Positions 1 through 8,250 are shown, counted from the stretch's first letter. The stretch: 64,000 nucleotides of DNA from Paenibacillus planticolens (GCF_013141725.1 NZ_WHNZ01000015.1:310001-374000); one strand, 5' to 3'. Made by a program: numbers and translations. The notes: a model not told the origin generated them from the letters alone.

Positions 1-2
1 TC

Positions 3-452
3 GCTATCGGTTGTGACCATGGTGGTTTGGAATTAAAGGAAGATATCAAAGCGTACCTGACAGAGCTCGGGTACCCGATCATAGATTTTGGCTGCTACGA
101 TAAACAGGCGGTTGATTATCCGGATGTTGCCTTTCTCGTAGCGGAAGCTACGGCAACTAACGACAATTACGTTGGTATTATGATCGACGGAGTTGGGATC
201 GGCAGTACGATGACCGCGAACAAAGTGCCTGGCATCCGCTGTGCGCTATGCTGGGATTTATCAACGGTTATCAACAGTCGTGATCACAATAATGCAAATA
301 TGCTCGCTATCGGCGGTCAGTTTATCGGTAAAGGGCTGGCCAGACAGATGGTTAAAACATGGCTCGATACCCCGTTTTCAGGCGGAAGGCATGACAAACG
401 GGTGACCAAAATCATGGAAGTCGAGAGTCGCTTCCTAAAAAGATTCAGGTAG
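3..452 (+). CDS. RpiB/LacA-like sugar-phosphate isomerase of a microcompartment locus (5' end cut off)
   Basis: The reading frame is open from base 3 to the stop at 452, so the true start lies left of the window; the TTG at 27 is internal. The first visible residues (AIGCDHGGLELK) match the RpiB N-terminus. GVGIGSTMTANKVPGIR is the phosphate/anomeric loop of the family, and GGRHDKRV near the C-terminus is the usual closing motif. RpiB enzymes interconvert aldose and ketose phosphates (ribose-5-P/ribulose-5-P). The gene ends 10 bp before shell-protein genes and lies in one operon with a deoxyribose-phosphate aldolase, so I infer it supplies or processes a sugar phosphate inside or beside the compartment. 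The exact substrate is unknown. Confidence 0.85.
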   Translation, partial: AIGCDHGGLELKEDIKAYLTELGYPIIDFGCYDKQAVDYPDVAFLVAEATATNDNYVGIMIDGVGIGSTMTANKVPGIRCALCWDLSTVINSRDHNNANMLAIGGQFIGKGLARQMVKTWLDTPFSGGRHDKRVTKIMEVESRFLKRFR

Positions 453-462
453 GGGATTATCA

Positions 463-753
463 ATGTTCTTGGGAAAAGTAATCGGTACCGTTGTTTGCAC
501 GCAAAAAGATGAGAGTCTGACCGGACTCAAGCTGTTGATCGTCCAGCCTATGAAGGATGAGCATACGAAGACGGGAAAAGCAATGGTTGTTATCGATACC
601 CATGGAGCAGCCGGTTATGATGATCTGGTTTATTTGGCAAAAAGCAGAGACTCATCCTTACCGCTTGGTTTGGATTTGGTCGCGACAGATGCAGGGATTA
701 TGGGGATTGTTGAAAACTATAACGTGATTAAACATGGAGGTGCTCATTCATGA
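463..753 (+). CDS. Microcompartment pentamer vertex protein (EutN/CcmL, BMC-P), first copy
   Basis: A 96-residue protein with the EutN/CcmL fold signature: N-terminal [21 protein letters not shown], the central [20 protein letters not shown] and C-terminal [10 protein letters not shown]. Family members form pentamers that cap the vertices of polyhedral shells. It starts 10 bp after the RpiB-like gene and its TGA overlaps the ATG of the hexamer gene (ATGA at 750), so translation is probably coupled. A second vertex paralogue follows at 1032, which is common in loci with several BMC-P types. Confidence 0.93.
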   Translation: MFLGKVIGTVVCTQKDESLTGLKLLIVQPMKDEHTKTGKAMVVIDTHGAAGYDDLVYLAKSRDSSLPLGLDLVATDAGIMGIVENYNVIKHGGAHS

Positions 754-1028
754 GTAGTGCATTGGGAATGATCGAAACAAAAGGTATCGTAGGTTCTATC
801 GAAGCTTTGGATGCAATGGTTAAGGCGGCAAATGTATCGGTAGTGGGCAAAGTACTGGTTGGCGGCGGCATTGTCACTGTATTGGTAAGAGGAGACGTTG
901 GAGCAGTTAAAGCGGCAACGGATGCAGGAGCAGAAGCGGCTCAACGCGTTGGGGAACTGCTTTCCGTTCATGTCATTCCAAGACCTCATAGCGATGTGGA
1001 GAAACTTTTACCGAAATCGGGCGAGTAA
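750..1028 (+). CDS. Microcompartment hexamer shell protein (BMC-H)
   Basis: A 92-residue single Pfam00936-type domain. [26 protein letters not shown] at the N-terminus and the [13 protein letters not shown] segment in the second half are the standard hexamer motifs, and the length fits BMC-H. Hexamers tile the facets of the shell, and the central pore carries small metabolites. The pore loop lies near [11 protein letters not shown]. The start ATG overlaps the stop of the vertex gene, so expression is coupled. It is the only hexamer gene in view; others may lie left of the window. Confidence 0.95.
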   Translation: MSSALGMIETKGIVGSIEALDAMVKAANVSVVGKVLVGGGIVTVLVRGDVGAVKAATDAGAEAAQRVGELLSVHVIPRPHSDVEKLLPKSGE

Positions 1029-1031
1029 TTC

Positions 1032-1298
1032 ATGAAAATGTGCAAAGTGCTCGGCAACATCGTCGCTACGATCAAAACAAAAAGTCATCACGGATTGAAA
1101 CTTATGGTTGTCCAATCCGTAGATGAAAGAGGTGAACCTTACTCTGATCCGTTTATCGCTGTGGATTGCGCGCAAGCCGGAGTTGGCGACATCGTTTTGG
1201 TCGTAGAGGAGGGCGGTTCCGCGCGCGAAGTCATGAAGCGGCCTGAAGGGGCTGTAGATGCGGTTATCGTAGGGATTATCGACGATCTAAATAAATAG
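1032..1298 (+). CDS. Microcompartment pentamer vertex protein (EutN/CcmL, BMC-P), second copy
   Basis: An 88-residue EutN/CcmL protein: [19 protein letters not shown] at the start, [15 protein letters not shown] in the middle and [12 protein letters not shown] at the end. It is clearly diverged from the 463-753 copy, so it is a distinct vertex type rather than a fresh duplication. It begins 3 bp after the hexamer gene and ends 28 bp before the aldolase start. ATG 1032 is used here; ATG 1038 is in frame and also possible, since neither has a strong ribosome-binding site. Confidence 0.92.
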   Translation: MKMCKVLGNIVATIKTKSHHGLKLMVVQSVDERGEPYSDPFIAVDCAQAGVGDIVLVVEEGGSAREVMKRPEGAVDAVIVGIIDDLNK

Positions 1299-1326
1299 AG
1301 AAAAAATGAAGCGGAGGAGAACGATT

Positions 1327-2142
1327 GTGGAAGTGGAGAAGCTTATAGAACAAATTACACAAAAAGTGCTTGCACAAGTTAGCAATCAGCAAATCACGAA
1401 GGAAACGGTCGGCGTTAAAGTTGCTGAAGGTACGCGGTCCGGATCTTCTTTTTCACAAAAAGCGCCATTCATTACAGGGCCTGAAATTGCCCGTAAAATT
1501 GACCATACTTTGTTGAAACCAGATGCGACAAAAGATGAAATTATTAAGGTGTGCAGCGAAGCTAAGCAATATAATTTTGCAACCGTATGTATCAATCCTT
1601 ATTGGGTGCCGCTCGCAGCGAAGGAACTGGCTGGATCTAAAGTCGGTATTACGACAGTTGTCGGTTTCCCATTGGGAGCGACAACAACCTTCTCCAAAAT
1701 GGCCGAAACCCGGGATGCAATTGCAAACGGAGCAACGGAAATTGACATGGTTATGAACATCGGCGCCCTCAAATCAGGCGATCTGAACACGGTGAAGAAG
1801 GATATTGAAGGTGTCGTTCTAGCCGCTAACGGACAGGCTATCGTTAAAGTCATTTTGGAAACCGGCCTGTTATCGGATGAAGAAAAGGTGAAGGCATGCT
1901 CCATTTGTAAAATGGCTGGAGCCGACTTCGTAAAAACTTCGACTGGTTTCGGCCACGGGGGAGCAACGGTTGAAGACATCGCTTTGATGAGAAATACCGT
2001 AGGCCCGGAGATGGGTGTGAAAGCATCCGGTGGCGTCAGAGATATTGATACGGCTCGTAAAATTATTGCTGCCGGCGCTACCCGCATTGGCGCAAGCTCC
2101 AGTGTCGCTTTAGTCACAGGCGGCAAAACCGAAGGTTACTAA
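1327..2142 (+). CDS. deoC: Deoxyribose-phosphate aldolase with encapsulation-type N-terminal extension
   Basis: Class I DERA, splitting 2-deoxyribose-5-phosphate into glyceraldehyde-3-phosphate and acetaldehyde. [35 protein letters not shown] (Schiff-base lysine) and VKASGGVRD are all present. About 50 residues precede the catalytic core. The first 18 ([18 protein letters not shown]) form a short amphipathic helix followed by a variable linker, the arrangement of peptides that target cargo to microcompartment shells. I place the start at GTG 1327 because GGAGGAG (1314-1320) sits 6 bp upstream; the ATG at 1306 lacks a site. This is the last gene of the operon and the probable signature enzyme of the compartment. 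Confidence 0.92.
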   Translation: MEVEKLIEQITQKVLAQVSNQQITKETVGVKVAEGTRSGSSFSQKAPFITGPEIARKIDHTLLKPDATKDEIIKVCSEAKQYNFATVCINPYWVPLAAKELAGSKVGITTVVGFPLGATTTFSKMAETRDAIANGATEIDMVMNIGALKSGDLNTVKKDIEGVVLAANGQAIVKVILETGLLSDEEKVKACSICKMAGADFVKTSTGFGHGGATVEDIALMRNTVGPEMGVKASGGVRDIDTARKIIAAGATRIGASSSVALVTGGKTEGY

Positions 2143-2165
2143 TTGCAACAAGCACTGATAGCATG

Positions 2166-2198
2166 GGGATTATCCATTGAGGATAATCTCTTTTTTTT
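2166..2198 (+). terminator. Rho-independent terminator after deoC
   Basis: GATTATCC (2168-2175), a 5-nt loop, then GGATAATC (2181-2188) form a perfect 8-bp stem followed by TC and eight T. It closes the microcompartment operon. Confidence 0.9.
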
Positions 2199-3144
2199 GT
2201 ACAGCTTAGAGAGAAGTCGTCCAGCAAAACATTGTATTGAGAAATATTAGTTAATTTTAATCTTTTTATCATGTGAAAATCATAGACTGTATTATAAGCT
2301 GAACTAGTTATCTTTTTCAATTTACTAGATAGCCAGGGAGTACTAGTTTGACTTCATTTGTTCGTATAGATTGAGAGAACGCTTATTATAGTGTGGTAGG
2401 ATAAGGATATATTTTTCACTCGTCATCCGGTTTAGGCATTCGCCAAAAACCCATTTTTACAAAAGCACTTTTCCTATTGTTCGATCAGCTTTAGGTTGAA
2501 ATTCGCCTATAAAGTGATCGAGGTCTTGGAAAAGTGTTTTTTTGTTTTGAGCATTCTTCACAACCCATATTCTTTTTAAGGAGCGATGATCATGTTTTCA
2601 GGATTTGATTGAACTTGCCGATCGGATTGAAGGAGAGACTTGAGCTTGAGAGAACCGCGCTGATGTTCGAGGATAGGAATTGGCAATCACCCGGATCGCA
2701 TCTTGTTCGCATCAACTACTTGGCAAAGGGCCTCAGTCGATCTTTGGGTTCCTGAACCAACTATTGAATCCCTCGAGAATGCGCTTCGCAATCTAGGTGG
2801 AGGCATCATGGAGCCCTCAATAGAGGATTAGCTCGATAATTCCAAACCCGAAATACCTATTTATACGAGACCAACCGTCTATGCTAGGGAGCCAACCTTA
2901 AGCGGTGGGTTTTCGCTTGTTTAGTTTCCATTTAATCTATCTCTAAGAAATTACACATAAGTAGCAACTTATTTCTTGGAATATCAGTCAAATATAGTAT
3001 AAAGTTCAAATTTTATGCGAGGGGGATGACTATGAAATCATTTGGGTCCTAGACTGCTTGTTGCTTGTGGAGGCCCAAGTCGGCAGATACCTTTTGATTA
3101 GGTTTTGCTTACCGTCAAATCATCATACCGGTCAGGAGGACAAA
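2199..3144. other. Gene-free stretch with decayed sequence
   Basis: No intact gene is seen in these 950 bases. Part of it (about 2685-2831) reads as a broken coding remnant, listed separately. At 3010-3050 a good SD (GAGGGGGATGACT) precedes ATG 3030 but the frame stops after six codons, so it is either a leader peptide or a destroyed start. The rest is AT-rich and shows no clear structure. Confidence 0.6.
2685..2831 (+). pseudogene. Remnant of a coding sequence, family not identified
   Basis: About 48 codons are open without a usable start and end in TAG at 2829. The text (…VDLWVPEPTIESLENALRNLGG…) has the look of the C-terminal helix-strand of a VOC/glyoxalase-fold protein, but the match is by eye only. 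Frames upstream are broken by several stops. I treat it as a decayed gene and cannot name the parent with confidence. Confidence 0.25.
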
Positions 3145-3768
3145 ATGAAAATTCAAAGTGGCGTACTATCTTTTATTGCTGCATGTGTAATATTGAGCGG
3201 TTGCAGCTCTGCAAAGACGAGCAAAGTGGAGCAACCACCCCCTGTTAATTCGACAACTAATGGAAAAGTTGAAGAAACAAAAACGAAGCCCATTGAGCGA
3301 GGTCCGGGGCCATTAACCAAAGAGAATACATCCATTGCAGGCATCCATATTGGAGATACACAGGAAAAGGTAAAGTCGTTTCTTGGGGAACCGAGCAAAG
3401 TTAGCCAGGTCCATTCGACACCCGAAGTTGAATGGTTTTATGAAAAGGAGAATATGGGAGTACGTTTTTATCGTACAGGTGAGAAGGAACCGCTAGGCGG
3501 GGTTGAAAGTATCATAGTGCACAACCCTTCAACTATTAAAACAAATAAGAACGTCGGTATCGGGGACTCGGTAGATAAATTGCTTCAAATTTATGAGAAA
3601 GTAGAGACAGAAGATGATAAAAATAAGCCCACAAGCTACTGGGTAACAGGCAGTACGTATACAGAAAGTGTGTATCATCCATTCCTGATGTTTCGAGTTG
3701 ATGAAAAAAATGTAATCCAAGATATTGAATTTTCAAATTATTTAATAAACCCAGATAAAACCAAATAA
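3145..3768 (+). CDS. Putative lipoprotein of unknown function
   Basis: A 207-residue secreted lipoprotein. The start at ATG 3145 follows AGGAGG at 3134-3139; the open frame runs further up but has no site there. Residues 1-18 are a lipoprotein signal peptide ending in the lipobox LSGC. A Ser/Lys/Pro-rich linker follows, then a domain beginning SIAGIHIGDTQEKVKSFLGEP, the helix-turn pattern seen in SmpA/OmlA-like and YjgB-like (DUF4309) extracytoplasmic domains. It stands alone and is convergent with the two genes that follow. Function unknown; the signal and lipobox are clear, the domain name is tentative. Confidence 0.75.
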   Translation: MKIQSGVLSFIAACVILSGCSSAKTSKVEQPPPVNSTTNGKVEETKTKPIERGPGPLTKENTSIAGIHIGDTQEKVKSFLGEPSKVSQVHSTPEVEWFYEKENMGVRFYRTGEKEPLGGVESIIVHNPSTIKTNKNVGIGDSVDKLLQIYEKVETEDDKNKPTSYWVTGSTYTESVYHPFLMFRVDEKNVIQDIEFSNYLINPDKTK

Positions 3769-3797
3769 AAAAGGAGGGGATTAGTCCCCTCCTTCTA
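3766..3797 (-). terminator. Terminator between convergent genes
   Basis: AAGGAGGGGA (3771-3780) and TCCCCTCCTT (3785-3794) form a perfect 10-bp stem with a 4-nt loop. On the minus strand it is followed by six T, so it mainly ends the hydrolase transcript; on the plus strand the T tract is weak. Confidence 0.85.
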
Positions 3798-3799
3798 CC

Positions 3800-4414
3800 T
3801 TATGGGAGAAGTGCTTCTTTGGCAGCCCAGCCGGAGCTGTTAAGAACTGCATTCAACCGCTGACCCGGATAGTAATCATTGTAAGGCGATCTGTTTCTAA
3901 TATAGTGACCTGCATTCCATGCTGTGGAGCCAAACATTTCATTTGCGGCATATGTTGCTGTTAAGATTGTTCCACCAGATTGAGATTTACCACCAAATGC
4001 TACACTTGTTACATTGATATAGTCACCATCGTCGGTTTTTACAGAAGAAGCAGTTAAACCTCCGGTAAAACCATTGTTGTATGCATTTTTGACATTATTA
4101 AGTTGTCCGAAGATATTACTGTAGGACGTACTTTCACCATTGTAACGACGGTTAAAGAGAGTCACAAAAGCTTGAGCCCCATCTTCCAATGTATCAAAGG
4201 CAGGAAAATTCCCACAATATCCTGCCGGAGTGTATCCTTCAGTACCAATGAGATTGCCTGGATTATTATAGGGGATTCCCCACTCCTGATACCATACCCC
4301 AAGCAGGAACGACCTCGATACCTCAAGGGCCGGCACGCAAATGTTCGCATAATACAGGTAATTATTCCAAAAATTATCGTAATTCGGTTTTACGCCAGAG
4401 CAACTCCAACTCAT
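3800..4414 (-). CDS. Putative peptidoglycan hydrolase, glucosaminidase-like, without signal peptide
   Basis: A 204-residue protein. GVWYQEWGIPYNNPGNLIG (about residues 39-57) with the following FPAFDTLEDGAQAFVTLFN resembles the catalytic core of FlgJ/GH73-type N-acetylglucosaminidases, in which an early acidic residue and a 'NNLFG'-like turn are followed by a Y/F-D-S-L-E-E segment. There is no signal peptide or wall-binding domain, so export would need another route or a holin-like partner. It is translationally coupled to the glutaredoxin-like gene: the TAA of that gene directly abuts this ATG and the SD lies inside its last codons. The assignment rests on motif resemblance only. Confidence 0.5.
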   Translation of the reverse strand: MSWSCSGVKPNYDNFWNNYLYYANICVPALEVSRSFLLGVWYQEWGIPYNNPGNLIGTEGYTPAGYCGNFPAFDTLEDGAQAFVTLFNRRYNGESTSYSNIFGQLNNVKNAYNNGFTGGLTASSVKTDDGDYINVTSVAFGGKSQSGGTILTATYAANEMFGSTAWNAGHYIRNRSPYNDYYPGQRLNAVLNSSGWAAKEALLP

Positions 4415-4774
4415 TTATAATCCCCTCCAATTAGTAGGTAAACTTATCATTTTTTTTGGGTCATCAAAAACCCAAGGCTTGCGTATGTCAACTATTAGTC
4501 GTTCATCGGGGATTTTAATACCGTAGTATTTTTCGACTACCTCCCCGATTTCCTTCGGATTGTACCCCTCAATAATATGTCCACCTATGACGAATGCGGG
4601 AACGACGGTAAGTTTGAAGAGTTTGAATTCTCGCCGCGCTTCAGGATCATGAACAATATTTCTTACAACGTGAGGTACGGCAAAGTCTACAAAGAGAGAA
4701 AGTGCCTGATTTGCAATTGGGGAGAGATCATCTTTAAAGATCTCTACTAGGTACCCATTCCAGGAGGACGTCAT
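4415..4774 (-). CDS. Glutaredoxin-fold protein without any cysteine
   Basis: A 119-residue protein. The core YLVEIFKDDLSPIANQALSL…DPEARREFKLFKLTVVPAFVIGGHIIEGYNPKEI follows the glutaredoxin pattern: first strand, first helix, cis-Pro strand TVVPAFVIGG, and final helix. The redox site that should read CPYC is replaced by LSPIAN, and the whole protein has no cysteine, so it cannot act as a thiol reductase. A 35-residue tail follows the fold. It is the first gene of a two-gene unit; AGGAG lies upstream of its ATG. I infer a binding or structural role, perhaps with the hydrolase encoded next, but there is no direct evidence for that. Confidence 0.6.
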   Translation of the reverse strand: MTSSWNGYLVEIFKDDLSPIANQALSLFVDFAVPHVVRNIVHDPEARREFKLFKLTVVPAFVIGGHIIEGYNPKEIGEVVEKYYGIKIPDERLIVDIRKPWVFDDPKKMISLPTNWRGL

Positions 4775-4804
4775 CTATAAGGCTCTCCTAATGTTATATA
4801 ATGG

Positions 4805-4879
4805 GTAGGTTACTTAGGGGATGAAAGCCCCAAGTGGATTCATCCCCTGAACCACCGTGAAGCCTTAAGTATAACCTAC
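4805..4879. repeat. Nested inverted repeat upstream of the glutaredoxin-like gene
   Basis: Outer arms GTAGGTTA (4805-4812) and TAACCTAC (4872-4879) enclose inner arms AGGGGATGAA (4816-4825) and TTCATCCCCT (4839-4848), both perfect. Read on the minus strand, ACTTGGGG…CCCCTAAGT offers a competing hairpin. The element ends about 30 bp before the start codon at 4774 and next to an AT-rich possible -10. It could be an RNA leader, an operator, or the end of a lost IS200/IS605-type element. Confidence 0.55.
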
Positions 4880-5509
4880 ACTCTAAAAGTGCTTTTCTGA
4901 CTTTAAAAATCAACCTCAAATATCGCTTGTTAAAAATTAGATAACTCTTTATTTGAGATGAGATTCACGTTTTTTGGTTGAGCCTATTTGCGAGATTGTG
5001 TTCGAAATAGCCAATCAACCTTTGCGGCTTCAACAGCTTCAAGCTGAGTTTCCTGAGCAGTGACAGGCTGCATCCGAATGAAGAAGGTTTTAAGCGAATT
5101 TCAGCGATGGCGATTCCCTTTCTTGAGCGCATTTAACCTGTAGGAGCTGACATTTGTGTCGGTTCCCTTTTTTTTATATAGTGGGCGAAGCTTACCGATA
5201 GTTTTTTTGCGGCGCCGGCCCGGTTTCAAAGCCATTGGGGGGAGGTAGGGAACTACAGGTAGCTATTTTGCCCAAAATAGTCATTTGAGCGAGAAAGGGG
5301 AAACTAGAGTCCGCTATTCCCCATTCTGGACGTCTATTTGGACGATTGAGTTGAAATAAGGTCCTGTAGTTCCCCGCCAACACCTGAATCTCCACCTTTC
5401 TTGTAAATAAGGAATGAGGTTCCCTCACATGGTGCAGAGCCTCAATGCGGTAATTAGGGAAGAAAATAGCCCGGAATGGATGAAATTGGAGCTTGCGTAT
5501 TAATTTTAT
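4880..5509. other. Gene-free stretch holding a palindromic intergenic repeat
   Basis: No gene is supported here. The stretch contains repeat family A at 5248-5377, listed separately. The rest is AT-rich and shows no other feature I can name. Confidence 0.6.
5248..5377. repeat. Intergenic repeat family A, copy 1
   Basis: Starts GGGAACTACAGG and ends CCTGTAGTTCCCC, so the ends are inverted repeats. An internal partial copy (GGGGAAACTA then GTCCGCTATTCC) lies in the same direction as the left end. A second copy with the same plan is at 19611-19745. Confidence 0.75.
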
Positions 5510-5557
5510 TGAAAATGATTCTCAAAATCATTGACAATGCTTTTCATCGACTATACA
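5510..5557 (+). promoter_or_regulatory. Fur box overlapping a sigma-A promoter
   Basis: TGAAAATGATTCTCA at 5510-5524 matches the 7-1-7 Fur consensus TGATAATnATTATCA at nearly all positions, and a second overlapping half (TCAAAATCATTG) extends it. TTGACA at 5531-5536 and TATACA at 5552 give a -35/-10 pair with a slightly short 15-bp spacer. Iron repression of the ATPase gene at 5642 is the obvious reading. Confidence 0.82.
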
Positions 5558-5641
5558 CTAAAAGAAATCATGTTTGGATTGTATATCACTTAACCACTAA
5601 GAGATTTCGTTCATTATATAGCGAGGAAGGATTGATGACCG

Positions 5642-6484
5642 ATGCACGCCATCGAGGCTCAGCATTTAACGTTAACTTACGGAGATACCAGCATCTATGA
5701 AGATTTGGATATCGCCATCCCGAAAGGGAAGATCACGGTGTTTATCGGCAGCAACGGCTGCGGTAAATCAACGCTGCTTCGTTCGCTGGCCAGACTGCTG
5801 AAGCCCACGAATGGCAGCATCTTGTTAGACGGACAAGAAATCGCCAAGCTTCCGACGAAGGAAATTGCGAAGCGGTTGTCCATTCTGCCTCAAGGTCCTG
5901 TAGCTCCGGAAGGATTGACTGTGCTCCAGCTTGTCAAACAAGGCAGATATCCGTATCAGAGCTGGCTTCAACAGTGGTCCGCCGAAGATGAAGAGATGGT
6001 AACGAAAGCGCTGAAAGCGACGAATATGCAGCAATATGCGGATCGTTCCGTCGACTCTTTATCCGGGGGACAGAGACAGCGCGCATGGATTGCCATGACG
6101 TTGGCACAGGGGACGGATACGATTCTGCTGGACGAACCGACAACCTATCTGGATATGTCCCACCAAATTGAAGTGCTGGATTTATTGTTTGAGTTGAATG
6201 CCAAGCAGCAGCGAAGTATCGTAATGGTCCTTCATGACATCAACCTTGCTTGTCGTTATGCGCATCACATTGTGGCTATTCATAACAAGAAGATCGCCAT
6301 CCAAGGGAAGCCGGAAGATATCATCACCGAGGAGACGATTCAAACCGTATTTCAAATGGACTGCCAAATTATTCAAGATCCGCTGTTCGGGACTCCGCTT
6401 TGTATCCCTTTCGGCAAAGGCAGGAAGGTTAGCCAACAGAAGCAAGCCTACGGCAGCGTAGAAGCTGCTGCAGTACTTGTCTAA
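5642..6484 (+). CDS. Iron-siderophore ABC transporter ATPase, YusV-like, without permease neighbours
   Basis: A 280-residue FepC/FecE-type ATPase. Walker [10 protein letters not shown] near residue 36, signature [13 protein letters not shown], Walker [13 protein letters not shown] and the switch histidine in [14 protein letters not shown] are all intact. The tail ([19 protein letters not shown]) is characteristic of the YusV group, which in Bacillus subtilis energizes several siderophore permeases. ATG 5642 is the only possible start because a TGA lies in frame two codons upstream; GGAAGG at 5625-5630 is the SD, about 11 bp away. No permease or binding protein is nearby, so it probably serves transporters encoded elsewhere. 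It is under a Fur box. Confidence 0.9.
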   Translation: MHAIEAQHLTLTYGDTSIYEDLDIAIPKGKITVFIGSNGCGKSTLLRSLARLLKPTNGSILLDGQEIAKLPTKEIAKRLSILPQGPVAPEGLTVLQLVKQGRYPYQSWLQQWSAEDEEMVTKALKATNMQQYADRSVDSLSGGQRQRAWIAMTLAQGTDTILLDEPTTYLDMSHQIEVLDLLFELNAKQQRSIVMVLHDINLACRYAHHIVAIHNKKIAIQGKPEDIITEETIQTVFQMDCQIIQDPLFGTPLCIPFGKGRKVSQQKQAYGSVEAAAVLV

Positions 6485-6504
6485 GATTTTACAAGCAGCC
6501 AATA

Positions 6505-6545
6505 TCCTCTATGTACGCTTTAAGCGTATGTGGGGGTTTTTATTT
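6505..6545 (+). terminator. Terminator after the siderophore ATPase gene
   Basis: CCTCTATGTACGC, a TTTAA loop, and GCGTATGTGGGGG form a long stem with some G-T pairs, followed by TTTTTATTTT. Confidence 0.8.
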
Positions 6546-6685
6546 TGCGGATCGATGGCGCACTTGAATGAGAGAGCTGTACTCTTGGGAAAATAAGGAC
6601 AAGACAAAAGACCTTGTCATTAACGAAAGCGCCTCATACAATAGAAGTATACTGCAATAACTTCATAAGATTGGGGAACTTCAGA

Positions 6686-7363
6686 ATGCGCTTTAAAGAT
6701 GTGTTTTCCATCATCGGACCTTCCATGATAGGTCCGTCCAGCTCGCATACGGCAGGAGCCGTCCGTTTGGGACGCGTTGTCAGACAACTGCTCGGCGAGC
6801 AGCCGGCGAAAGCCGAAATTACGTTATACGGTTCATTTGCGGATACATACCGGGGACATGGCACCGACTTGGCGCTCATTGGCGGCTTGCTCGATTTTGA
6901 AACGGATGATCCGCGGATTCCGGATGCAGCCGAAGAGGCCCAAACTCGCGGGGTGGAGATAGCGTTTCTTACGAGTAAAGATAAGGCGGATCATCCGAAT
7001 ACCGTTAAATTCCATCTTTCTTCAGGCTCAAAAGAAGTGACAATGACCGGGGCTTCCATCGGTGGAGGCAACGTTGAGATTGTAAATGTGAATCATTTTG
7101 ATGTAAAATTTACGGCTGTGTATCCTACTCTAATTATTTCCCATCATGACCGTCCGGGGATGATTGCTGACATCACAACCCTGCTTGGACGAAATGAAAT
7201 CAATATCGGCTTTATGGATTTGGACCGGAAAGGCCGGGACCGGGATGCGATGACCGTCATTGAAACGGACGTTCCCATTCCGGATGCGCTTTTGGGGGAG
7301 CTTAACGCTTTAAGCATGATATCGGATATTAAAAGAGTGGATCTCACAGAAAGAGGCGAATAG
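6686..7363 (+). CDS. sdaAB: L-serine dehydratase, iron-sulfur type, beta subunit
   Basis: Together with SdaAA this enzyme deaminates L-serine to pyruvate and ammonia. The 225-residue protein starts at ATG 6686 (MRFKDVFSIIGPSMIGPSSSHTAGA), after TTGGGGAA; the frame is open further up but the family N-terminus and length fix this start. The SSSHTAG motif is in place. Residues from about 148 (LIISHHDRPGMIADITTLLG) form a C-terminal ACT domain, as in the two-subunit Bacillus enzyme. The alpha gene begins 2 bp after the stop. Confidence 0.95.
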   Translation: MRFKDVFSIIGPSMIGPSSSHTAGAVRLGRVVRQLLGEQPAKAEITLYGSFADTYRGHGTDLALIGGLLDFETDDPRIPDAAEEAQTRGVEIAFLTSKDKADHPNTVKFHLSSGSKEVTMTGASIGGGNVEIVNVNHFDVKFTAVYPTLIISHHDRPGMIADITTLLGRNEINIGFMDLDRKGRDRDAMTVIETDVPIPDALLGELNALSMISDIKRVDLTERGE

Positions 7364-7365
7364 AA

Positions 7366-8250
7366 ATGAGATTCCGGACATTAAAACAACTAACAGAGGT
7401 ATGCGCCGCAGAGGGAATGACCATTGCGGAAGTCATGCTGGCGGATCAAAGCCAAGAATCGGGCAAGTCGCCCGAATACGTGTTTGAAAAAATGCGGGCT
7501 TACTATCAAATTATGAAAGAAGCCGTGGCGAAAGGACTGACGGAAGATACCACCTCCCGCAGCGGGCTGACAGGGAAGGACGCTCAGCGCGTAGCCAGCT
7601 ATATGACGACGACAGAAGCTTCCTTAGGGGAGGAAGCTTGTAAAGCGATGGCCTATGCGCTTGCCGTATCCGAAGTGAACGCTTCCATGGGGCGTATTAT
7701 TGCCACGCCGACCGCGGGTTCCTGCGGCATTATTCCCGGAGTGTTCATCAGCAGTCAGCAGCGCTTCGGCTGGGATGACGATCACATGGTGAGAGGCTTA
7801 CTAAGCGCCGGTGCCATCGGCTACGTCATCGCTAATAATTCTTTCGTCTCCGGCGCGGAGGGCGGCTGCCAAGCGGAAGTCGGCTCCGCCATCGGGATGG
7901 CGGCGGGAGCGCTCGTGGAGCTTCGCGGCGGCACCCCGGAGCAGGCGATGCATGCGGTAGGACTTGCGCTGAAGAACACGCTAGGGCTCATTTGCGACCC
8001 GGTCGGCGGGTTGGTCGAAATTCCCTGCATTGTTCGCAATGGCTTCGGAGCGGTGAACGCAATGGCCGCAGCCGATATGGCGCTGGCCGGTGTTCGTTCC
8101 GTCATTCCATCCGACGAAGTCGTACAGGTGATGTACGAGGTAGGCACCGCGATGCCGGAAAAACACAGGGAAACTGCCAAAGGCGGGTTAGCCCAGACAC
8201 CAACGGGCCGGCAAATTATGAAAGAGCTCAATTTGGGCAAGAAGCGATAG
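7366..8250 (+). CDS. sdaAA: L-serine dehydratase, iron-sulfur type, alpha subunit
   Basis: A 294-residue catalytic subunit that carries the 4Fe-4S cluster. Recognizable family segments are SRSGLTGKDAQR, TPTAGSCGIIPGVF, EGGCQAEVGSAIGMAA and LICDPVGGLVEIPCIVRN; the cysteines in SCG, GGCQ and ICDP are the expected cluster ligands. The C-terminus (GGLAQTPTGRQIMKEL) is complete. It is translated with sdaAB (2-bp gap), and the SD lies in the sdaAB end. No terminator follows until 8741. Confidence 0.96.
   Translation: MRFRTLKQLTEVCAAEGMTIAEVMLADQSQESGKSPEYVFEKMRAYYQIMKEAVAKGLTEDTTSRSGLTGKDAQRVASYMTTTEASLGEEACKAMAYALAVSEVNASMGRIIATPTAGSCGIIPGVFISSQQRFGWDDDHMVRGLLSAGAIGYVIANNSFVSGAEGGCQAEVGSAIGMAAGALVELRGGTPEQAMHAVGLALKNTLGLICDPVGGLVEIPCIVRNGFGAVNAMAAADMALAGVRSVIPSDEVVQVMYEVGTAMPEKHRETAKGGLAQTPTGRQIMKELNLGKKR

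Noticed and set aside
4805..4879. Certain assignment as an omega-RNA or right end of an IS200/IS605 element
   Set aside because: The hairpin resembles such ends, but no tnpA or tnpB remnant is readable in the flanks, so the element is reported only as an inverted repeat.
5192..5428. 78-codon minus-strand ORF
   Set aside because: It lies on repeat family A and has no SD or recognizable domain.
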